A DNA stretch of 8,700 nt, taken from positions 1 to 8,700 of the forward strand of contig DJXC01000006.1 of NCBI GenBank assembly GCA_002449575.1. The letters run 5' to 3'. Source of the stretch: Ruminococcus sp. UBA7014. Lineage in GTDB: Bacteria; Bacillota; Clostridia; Oscillospirales; Ruminococcaceae. The position numbers and the translations under genes were made by a program. Shown in pieces: positions 1 to 4,607 of the stretch; the stretch's first letter is position 1; every line of letters begins with the position of its first letter. The notes below the pieces were generated by a model, which worked only from the letters and a program-made list of their open reading frames with translations, ran no database searches and was not told the origin of the DNA.

Positions 1-607
1 GAACGTGCGGATTGGTTTCCTTGTCATGAAAAGCAGCGTACCATTTCAGATGGGCGAGGTCTATCTTCGACTGCTTTGCGATATTCGGAATCTGTCTTTT
101 GACAAGTTCTTTCCACGCATTCAGAGTATCATACCCCATCCGCTGTGCATCATCTCTGCGGAGAGAAACAACATGAGTCCAGACGTTTCCGGCATGGTTT
201 CCGACTTCTTTCATAACAGCATTCAAATCCACCGGAGTGTTTTCCTGTGAGAACAGTCCGTGTGTTCCGAACTTCACTGCGCCGGGTCGCTTTGCCAGAT
301 AGCCGACATAATTTTCTTTGGTGGCTGTCTGGTCAGTATTGTGTTCCAGAATTTCTGAAATCAGTGCCGATGCGTTCTGCTGAGTCGGGCTGGCTGTATA
401 ATCTGTATACTCAAAAGATTCTTTGCTTTCCGGGAATTCTTTTATCAGAGAAGCAATCAGTGTCTGCTGTTTTTGTGTGGCAGGCGCATTGGGAGTATTT
501 GATTTCACACTGACTGCTCCTTCTCTGGTAGCAATATATTTTACATAGTTTGATTTCTGTTTCGAGCCGCTTTTCAGATAGCGGCTCGTGACAATAATTT
601 TCGGCAC
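1..607 (-). CDS. MobP3/MobL-type relaxase, N-terminal part (runs off left edge)
   Basis: This is the DNA-nicking relaxase that would cut oriT and pilot the single strand during conjugation. Only the first 202 residues are in the window. The frame is open to the left edge. Start: a GTG at 607-605 preceded by AAGGAG (616-621) at 8 bases; no upstream ATG fits, and the RHH gene stops at 613. The N-terminus reads MPKIIVTSRYLKSGSKQKSN, followed by NYVKYIATREG, the usual opening of this family. Near the edge is LKWYAAFHDKETNPHV, which matches the metal-binding histidine motif of MOB-P relaxases (H194, D195, H201; a further histidine would lie just outside). The catalytic tyrosine is probably one of the N-terminal tyrosines, but I cannot say which. 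It follows the RHH gene by 5 bases, so the two are likely co-expressed. The family call is from remembered motifs; the relaxase call itself is firm. Confidence 0.88.
   Translation of the reverse strand, partial: MPKIIVTSRYLKSGSKQKSNYVKYIATREGAVSVKSNTPNAPATQKQQTLIASLIKEFPESKESFEYTDYTASPTQQNASALISEILEHNTDQTATKENYVGYLAKRPGAVKFGTHGLFSQENTPVDLNAVMKEVGNHAGNVWTHVVSLRRDDAQRMGYDTLNAWKELVKRQIPNIAKQSKIDLAHLKWYAAFHDKETNPHV
563..588. repeat. 8-bp perfect inverted repeat just after the relaxase start
   Basis: CGAGCCGC (563-570) and GCGGCTCG (581-588) are exact reverse complements separated by a 10-base loop. In the relaxase mRNA the stem would start 16 bases after the GTG start codon, over codons for the SRYLKSGS segment. 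Seven of the eight pairs are G-C. It might affect initiation at the GTG start, or it may simply reflect codon constraint. Confidence 0.6.
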
Positions 608-612
608 TGAAA

Positions 613-1017
613 TCACTCCTTCTGAAATTTCACAGCATCTTCATAGTCAATGATGCCGTTGATTTTTCTGACTTCGCTGATACACATCGAGTGCAGTTGT
701 CTAAGTGTTTCCTCATCGACATCATGCGCTGCCGCAAGCATATGCGACAGCTTTCCGAGTTCGACAGCGACTTTGAATAAAATTCTTGTGATATGCTGTT
801 CTGTTCCCTTGACAGCGGCAGCAACAGTTTCCGTAATCATCGGAGAGAGATAATTCACATGCCGTTCCGCATCGAGATAGCCGACATAGAATTTGATTGC
901 TTTCTCAATAAATTCACTCTGCGATTTGCAGTTGTCACTTCTGAAATGCTGTTCCACATCTTTCATCGTCTGCGGATACACCCAGAACTGAAACCTGATT
1001 TTATTCTCAAAACCCAT
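613..1017 (-). CDS. Ribbon-helix-helix relaxosome accessory protein (MobC-like)
   Basis: A 134-residue protein likely to bind oriT and help the relaxase form the relaxosome, and possibly to repress its own operon. The N-terminal 50 residues look like a ribbon-helix-helix domain: a strand (KIRFQFWVYP, residues 5-14), a first helix, and a second helix containing CKSQSEFIEKAIKFYVGYL (about 29-47). The rest is helical and contains ILFKVAVELGKLSHMLAAA and a C-terminal DYEDAVKFQ, as in the small RHH proteins encoded beside relaxases in Firmicute conjugative elements. The ATG at 1017 is chosen because GGAGG (1025-1029) lies 7 bases upstream; an in-frame start at 1077 would add 20 unlikely residues and has no such site. 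The gene lies directly upstream of the relaxase, with three CAGCACC(T/G)G boxes in its leader. Role is inferred from fold and position. Confidence 0.85.
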   Translation of the reverse strand: MGFENKIRFQFWVYPQTMKDVEQHFRSDNCKSQSEFIEKAIKFYVGYLDAERHVNYLSPMITETVAAAVKGTEQHITRILFKVAVELGKLSHMLAAAHDVDEETLRQLHSMCISEVRKINGIIDYEDAVKFQKE

Positions 1018-1028
1018 AAAATAACCTC

Positions 1029-1111
1029 CAGCACCTGATATTTTTCTGAATTTCCGGTTCATATTCCTGCACAGCACCGGAAAATAAAAATTCCCGATTT
1101 ACAGCACCTGA
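1029..1111. promoter_or_regulatory. Three CAGCACC(T/G)G boxes upstream of the RHH gene
   Basis: The boxes are at 1029-1038 (CAGCACCTGA), 1072-1080 (CAGCACCGG) and 1102-1111 (CAGCACCTGA). On the coding strand they read CAGGTGCTG or CCGGTGCTG, each a short imperfect palindrome with CAG/CTG ends (CCG/CTG in the middle copy). The first shares a base with the GGAGG ribosome site of the RHH gene. Ribbon-helix-helix proteins commonly bind such short repeated palindromes, so these could be operators for autoregulation or relaxosome binding sites. That is inference; I see no clear -35/-10 pair here. Confidence 0.4.
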
Positions 1112-1137
1112 ATACAATCCCGTGATAATGCCCGTAT

Positions 1138-1180
1138 GCGGTCGGCTTTGCCGTCCGCTGTGACTGCGGCGCACCGCCGC
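1138..1180. other. Candidate oriT core: two adjacent GC-rich hairpins
   Basis: The first hairpin has arms at 1138-1146 (GCGGTCGGC) and 1150-1158 (GCCGTCCGC) with a TTT loop; it pairs over 9 positions with one T-T mismatch. The second has perfect 6-base arms, GCGGCG (1166-1171) and CGCCGC (1175-1180), with a CAC loop. They lie in the only sizeable intergenic gap of the window, directly upstream of the RHH and relaxase genes, where oriT is normally found. On the minus strand the second hairpin contains GGTGCGCC, which resembles part of the nick region of IncQ/RSF1010-type origins, though this short match is weak. Neither hairpin has a following T-run on the minus strand, so a terminator for the upstream gene is less likely. 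No nick site is demonstrated. Confidence 0.45.
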
Positions 1181-1208
1181 TTTAACTCGCAACAACCTGC
1201 CCCCCGTG

Positions 1209-1445
1209 TCAAATCTGCCCCGGAACACCCGTGCCGGACTCCTTATCCGGCACAGATTTCGGCTTCTTCACAGTCCGTTTTACCGAGGTCATTTCGATAT
1301 AATCACGGACATTCTGCGGAACAGTTTTTGCATAAAGCTGCTCGGCATACTTCGTCAGCTCGTCATCGAGCGTTGTGTTTTTCTGGGCGAGATACATCTC
1401 CAGAGCCGACAGCTTTTCCTCACCCATGTCAATATTTTTCTTCAA
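1209..1445 (-). CDS. Small DUF6103-like conjugative-element protein
   Basis: A 78-residue protein of unknown function. The segment EEKLSALEMYLAQKNTTLDD, followed by a stretch with KTVPQNVRDYIEM, matches what I recall of the DUF6103 family, small proteins encoded near the mobilisation genes of Firmicute conjugative elements. The fold is probably helical; the C-terminal 25 residues are basic and proline-containing (VKRTVKKPKSVPDK) and probably disordered. The start is a TTG at 1445-1443, supported by GGAGG at 1454-1458, 8 bases upstream; the later in-frame ATG at residue 7 has no comparable site. The upstream gene stops only one base before this start, so translation is likely coupled. The family number is from memory; that it is a real gene is well supported. 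Confidence 0.75.
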   Translation of the reverse strand: MKKNIDMGEEKLSALEMYLAQKNTTLDDELTKYAEQLYAKTVPQNVRDYIEMTSVKRTVKKPKSVPDKESGTGVPGQI

Positions 1446-1446
1446 A

Positions 1447-2034
1447 TTACATTCCTCCCATCGTCATATCACAGCTTTCTGTTTCTTCATATTCTTCTTC
1501 CGGAAGGCATTCCGGCAGGGTATCCGGCTCGCAGTAGATGCCATAAGAAATGACAGCATTCCTTTCAGCACAGATGCGGGTTATCAAATTTTCCATTTCA
1601 TTCGTGCTGAGAACAGAAGAAAGATTTTCAGGACAGCGTTCCAGTTCCGGCAGAAGTTTTCTGCTGACAGCCATGTCTACTACTTCTTCATATTCATCAT
1701 ACGGGAAGATGAACATACGGCTTACTCCGCAGACGGCAGTCAGAATTTTTTCAAATGTGTCAAACTTTCTGCCGCAGGATGCGAGAAGTTTCAGAGCCGT
1801 GTGTTCGTTTTCGGTCAGAGTTTCAAACTTTTCCGCAAACAGATTTATCTGATGCAGGTCTGCCGTGAAAGATTCTTTGAAAAAAGAGGAAAACGGCAGA
1901 CATTTCTGTGACGGAATCCGGCACCGCACTTCCTGTTCACCGCCCGTCCGGCTGATAAGATTCTGCAGCTCTCTGCTGCTTTTCGGAAACGCTTCCGTGA
2001 TGCAGGAAGCGTTTCCTTTTACGGTAATCAGCAT
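1447..2034 (-). CDS. Acidic protein related to the N-terminal domain of the adjacent ArdA-like protein
   Basis: A 195-residue protein clearly related to the first 170 residues of the protein encoded just upstream (2028-3164). FPK falls at residues 16-18 in both and YCEP at 167-170 in both, with shared blocks between them (INLFAEKFETLT versus LNAFTERLSAMT; LLPELERCPENL versus MIPEVRSCPDEL). It lacks the ArdA-like C-terminal half and ends in a strongly acidic tail. By hand count it has about 33 Asp/Glu against 19 Lys/Arg. Start: ATG at 2034, with GGAGG (2044-2048) 9 bases upstream; an ATG at 2052 lies before that site and would break the register with the paralog. The start overlaps the upstream stop (ATGCTGA). 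Function is unknown; a role in protecting incoming DNA is inferred from the relative and the acidity. Confidence 0.82.
   Translation of the reverse strand: MLITVKGNASCITEAFPKSSRELQNLISRTGGEQEVRCRIPSQKCLPFSSFFKESFTADLHQINLFAEKFETLTENEHTALKLLASCGRKFDTFEKILTAVCGVSRMFIFPYDEYEEVVDMAVSRKLLPELERCPENLSSVLSTNEMENLITRICAERNAVISYGIYCEPDTLPECLPEEEYEETESCDMTMGGM
1985..2016. repeat. 12-bp perfect inverted repeat inside the start of the ArdA-related paralog
   Basis: GGAAACGCTTCC (1985-1996) and GGAAGCGTTTCC (2005-2016) are exact reverse complements around an 8-base loop. In the mRNA the stem begins 15 bases after the ATG at 2034 and covers the codons for GNASCITEAF. Four T residues follow on the plus strand, so it has the shape of an intrinsic terminator for antisense transcription, but no plus-strand gene precedes it. 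It could tune translation of this gene. Confidence 0.65.
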
Positions 2035-3164
2035 GATAACATTCCTCCCCATTCAGGAATTTCCTGTTCAGTTTCATTTTCAGCCTGTTCCGGCTCGGCT
2101 GTCATCGCAGAATAAAGCTGCTGCCCTCTGCCGGAAACCACACCGTAGGCTGTCATTCTGCCCTGCCTGTGCCGAAGAATTTCCTCTCCGAAATCTGTCA
2201 GGTCAGCATTTTTGAACAGTTCACAGGCATCCGGAGGCAATAATTTTTTCAGGAACAGCATTCCGTATTCGCTTTTATCAAGCGGTCTGGAATCGAAATC
2301 ATATTCTGACAGATGGCTGCAGCAATCAAATACTCCGGCGATATTTCGCGCTCCGGTATACTCCATGACGGCTTTCAGCTTTATAAATTCCTGCAGATTC
2401 AGTCCGGCGAGGAGTTCTGCCGTCCGGTTCAGAGCCATGATTTCTCCCTGTTCCGAATGCTGAGAAATCAGCAGTCCCGGCAGACAGGACTGATAGTCCA
2501 GACATACTTTGTTCTCCAGTTCGGAGGCATCACAGGGCAGAGAAATCCATCCGGCAAGCTCCGGACGGTCTGCATCCGATGTCAGAAGCAGACGAAATGT
2601 GCAGTGTTTCGGTTCGCCGATTTTAATCTGAATATCAGGCTTTTTATATGCTTCCGGCTCACAGTAGTAATCCCCGATGAAGACACCGCCGTATTCTTCT
2701 GTCATCAGCCTGCCGATTTTTGCCCTGTCCAGAAACTGTACAAGTTCATCCGGGCAACTGCGGACTTCCGGAATCATATCATTTTCAATCACGAATTCGC
2801 CGAGTTCAGAAAAGCAGGAAGCCTTTATCACAGGCACGCTCTCCAGTCCGAATGTCATCTGTAGTGCTTCTTCAAAACAGAAAACAGGATTTTTCTGCAC
2901 AACCGCCTGATAGACTGCCCGTTCTGCCGGAGTCATAGCAGACAGCCGTTCCGTGAATGCGTTCAGAACGAAAATATCTGCCCTGAATTCTCGTTCTGTC
3001 AGTTTGGAAGGCGGTGTGATTTTCTCATAATAACAGTCAAATTCAAAACTGACTGTTCTGTTTCCGGTCTGATGCAGACGGTCAAGCATATCGAGAAGTT
3101 CCGGCGGCTTCTTCGGAAAATCTTCCTTCAGTATATTTTTCCCGTTCGTCAGTATAATTCTCAT
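2028..3164 (-). CDS. ArdA-like antirestriction protein (378 residues, two-part)
   Basis: Probably an antirestriction protein of the ArdA-like group found in Firmicute conjugative elements; such proteins mimic DNA and shield incoming DNA from type I restriction enzymes. The N-terminal part (about 1-170) has ELGEFVIENDMIPEV, ELVQFLDRAKIGR and YGGVFIGDYYCEP. The C-terminal part (about 185-355) starts with TFRLLLTSDADRPELAGW and includes IKLKAVMEY and MTAYGVVSGRG, blocks I associate with ICE proteins labelled ArdA. Composition is acidic (about 62 Asp/Glu to 39 Lys/Arg by hand count), as expected for a DNA mimic. It is over twice the length of Tn916 ArdA (about 166 residues). The ATG at 3164 overlaps the preceding stop (ATGA). 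Its last codons (GGAGGAATG) carry the ribosome site of the next gene. Function is inferred, not shown. Confidence 0.68.
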   Translation of the reverse strand: MRIILTNGKNILKEDFPKKPPELLDMLDRLHQTGNRTVSFEFDCYYEKITPPSKLTEREFRADIFVLNAFTERLSAMTPAERAVYQAVVQKNPVFCFEEALQMTFGLESVPVIKASCFSELGEFVIENDMIPEVRSCPDELVQFLDRAKIGRLMTEEYGGVFIGDYYCEPEAYKKPDIQIKIGEPKHCTFRLLLTSDADRPELAGWISLPCDASELENKVCLDYQSCLPGLLISQHSEQGEIMALNRTAELLAGLNLQEFIKLKAVMEYTGARNIAGVFDCCSHLSEYDFDSRPLDKSEYGMLFLKKLLPPDACELFKNADLTDFGEEILRHRQGRMTAYGVVSGRGQQLYSAMTAEPEQAENETEQEIPEWGGMLSC

Positions 3165-3355
3165 TGACTGATTCCCCCTATCATCTGCGTTTCGTCCTGT
3201 TCCTGTTCGGAAAGCACTTGTTCCAGTGCAGCTTTGCTGTAAGCGCAGCAGTAACAGTCATAGTCTCCCGGACGCGGAATACATCTCAGAAAGAACAGAT
3301 GGTGTTCCGTTTCAAATTTGAAGTCTTTCCCTTTGTAGGATTCCGAAGCCGCCAT
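3161..3355 (-). CDS. Small cysteine-rich protein of unknown function
   Basis: A 64-residue protein I do not recognise. It has no membrane segment or signal peptide. Its middle reads FFLRCIPRPGDYDCYCCAYS, with cysteines at residues 25, 34, 36 and 37, which might bind a metal but does not fit a standard zinc-finger spacing. The C-terminal third is acidic and glutamine-rich. The ATG at 3355 directly follows the TAG stop of the preceding gene, and its own stop overlaps the ArdA-like start as ATGA, so it sits tightly within the operon and is probably translationally coupled. No strong ribosome site precedes it. Position next to the ArdA-like gene makes an anti-defence or regulatory role possible, but nothing in the sequence proves it. 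Confidence 0.68.
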   Translation of the reverse strand: MAASESYKGKDFKFETEHHLFFLRCIPRPGDYDCYCCAYSKAALEQVLSEQEQDETQMIGGISQ

Positions 3356-3643
3356 CTAGATTCCGTCATGCTCACGGATATATTTCGTCATGGCACTCCG
3401 GCTTTTCAGAAGGCTTTTCCGCAGTTCCGAAATCAGGGAATTAAGTTCCGCAATAAAAGTCACACTGCCAGCCAGATTGTTGTCTGTTCCGTGCCATGTG
3501 TTCCAGAATTCCTTTCCGGACATTCCGAAATCCATCCGGAGATACCCGGCAAGTGCCTGTGAAAAATCAGCCGTACTGTCGGAATAAAATAATTTCCGTT
3601 CGCTTTCATCCGGCATCACTGCTTTGATTTTTTCTTTTGTCAT
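3356..3643 (-). CDS. Conserved-looking small hypothetical protein (95 residues)
   Basis: A 95-residue soluble protein of unknown function, mildly charged, with no membrane segment. The central part (AGYLRMDFGMSGKEFWNTWH) is tryptophan- and glycine-rich and reads like a conserved core; the C-terminal part (AELNSLISELRKSLLKSRSA) looks helical. I have a faint memory of similar small proteins in Firmicute conjugative elements but cannot name a family. Start choice: the ATG at 3643 has AAGGAG at 3653-3658, 9 bases upstream. The earlier in-frame ATG at 3661 would place that ribosome site inside the gene, so six residues are dropped. The ribosome site lies in the last codons of the NlpC/P60-like gene, whose stop is 4 bases upstream. 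It abuts the next gene with no gap. Confidence 0.72.
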   Translation of the reverse strand: MTKEKIKAVMPDESERKLFYSDSTADFSQALAGYLRMDFGMSGKEFWNTWHGTDNNLAGSVTFIAELNSLISELRKSLLKSRSAMTKYIREHDGI

Positions 3644-3647
3644 GCTG

Positions 3648-4607
3648 TCACTCTCCTTCATTTATCAGCTCCGTTTCTTCTTCCGGAGCATTCAGTTCGT
3701 CAATCCGTTCCCATACTTCCTGCGGATAGACAATGCCTTCATAGGTCACCCAGCTTACCCATCTTTCATCAGAAACAGGAATTTTCTGCACAGTCTGCCC
3801 GTCCGCAGAGGAGAAGAACACCTGTCCGCTGCCGCCGTAAACGCCGAACTCTGAGCCGGTAAACATACCGATTCCGGGAACATCCGGCATGGTATCCGGT
3901 GTTCCCTGTTCGGTATAAACAAGCGTATCAATACCCGTTCCGAAAGCTTTTTCTTCCGGAAGATAATTGAAATATCCGAGTATCAGCCCGACATTGTCAG
4001 CGGTTCTCCACTGCTTTTCCGGACTGATTTCCCCTCTACCGGTTTCCGAAAGCCAGTTTGATTCATAGGCATTTCTGCACCATGCGGCGAGGTCACTGCT
4101 GTTTTTCGTTCCGGCATCTGTGAAAAGATACGGGTCAATCGTGATATTCTTCACGAACAAATAAGTCTTCTGAAATTCTTCCTTGTCAATTTCCAGATGG
4201 TAAACCGAGTTCAGGCAGTCCGTCAGAAGGCTGTCATCCCACAGGTGAAATATATCCGTATAGGCATTCAAGTCTGTGATTTCGCCTTCCTCTGCATAAG
4301 ATAAATATATCAACTGTGCTTTCAGAATCTGATTCCGCAAGCCCTTATTAATCAGCATATCGGCGATTGTGCCGCAGGCAGATTCCATTTCATTCTGTTT
4401 ATCGGTATCGACTGCCGATAAGAAATTATCTTCTTCAAAGAGAAGTTCGGACGGTTCGGTCTGGTGCAGCTCTGCCAGAATAATAAATGGCAGAATCATC
4501 ATGCAGAGAAGTCCGGCGAGAATACTGCCGGTTATCAGCAGTATTCTTTTTCTGTTTTCTTCGTCGGCGAACAGGCTGATGAGAAATTTTATGACTGCCG
4601 CTTTCAT
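3648..4607 (-). CDS. Membrane-anchored NlpC/P60-like protein lacking the catalytic residues
   Basis: A 319-residue protein in the slot of the cell-wall hydrolase of Gram-positive conjugation systems. One membrane helix is seen (about 21-46, RILLITGSILAGLLCMMILP); the rest is probably outside the cell. A middle region (about 60-160) is helical and unrecognised. Residues about 171-295 resemble the NlpC/P60 domain of element-encoded hydrolases: RTADNVGLILGYFNY, PDTMPDVPGIGMF, EFGVYGGSGQVFF, SWVTYEGI. In the active proteins I recall, the equivalents are RTADCVGLIK and GHIGVYIG. Here the catalytic Cys is Asn205 (codon 3993-3995) and the His is Glu253 (3849-3851), and the segment before the Cys looks shortened. 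It may be a structural, non-enzymatic channel part. The start overlaps the VirB4 stop (ATGA). The reading frame is intact, so I do not call it a pseudogene. Confidence 0.75.
   Translation of the reverse strand: MKAAVIKFLISLFADEENRKRILLITGSILAGLLCMMILPFIILAELHQTEPSELLFEEDNFLSAVDTDKQNEMESACGTIADMLINKGLRNQILKAQLIYLSYAEEGEITDLNAYTDIFHLWDDSLLTDCLNSVYHLEIDKEEFQKTYLFVKNITIDPYLFTDAGTKNSSDLAAWCRNAYESNWLSETGRGEISPEKQWRTADNVGLILGYFNYLPEEKAFGTGIDTLVYTEQGTPDTMPDVPGIGMFTGSEFGVYGGSGQVFFSSADGQTVQKIPVSDERWVSWVTYEGIVYPQEVWERIDELNAPEEETELINEGE

Noticed and set aside
1007..1228. A 73-residue minus-strand reading frame across the intergenic gap
   Set aside because: It overlaps both neighbours, has no ribosome site, and its repeated Ser-Gly-Ala-Val comes only from the GGTGCTG boxes.
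1375..1911. Long plus-strand reading frames (for example 1375-1911, 2313-2864, 4802-5182)
   Set aside because: They mirror well-supported minus-strand genes, have low-complexity Ser/Phe/Arg-rich translations and lack ribosome sites.
3644..3661. Upstream ATG at 3661 for the 95-residue protein
   Set aside because: It would put the strong AAGGAG site inside the gene; the ATG at 3643 is correctly spaced from that site.
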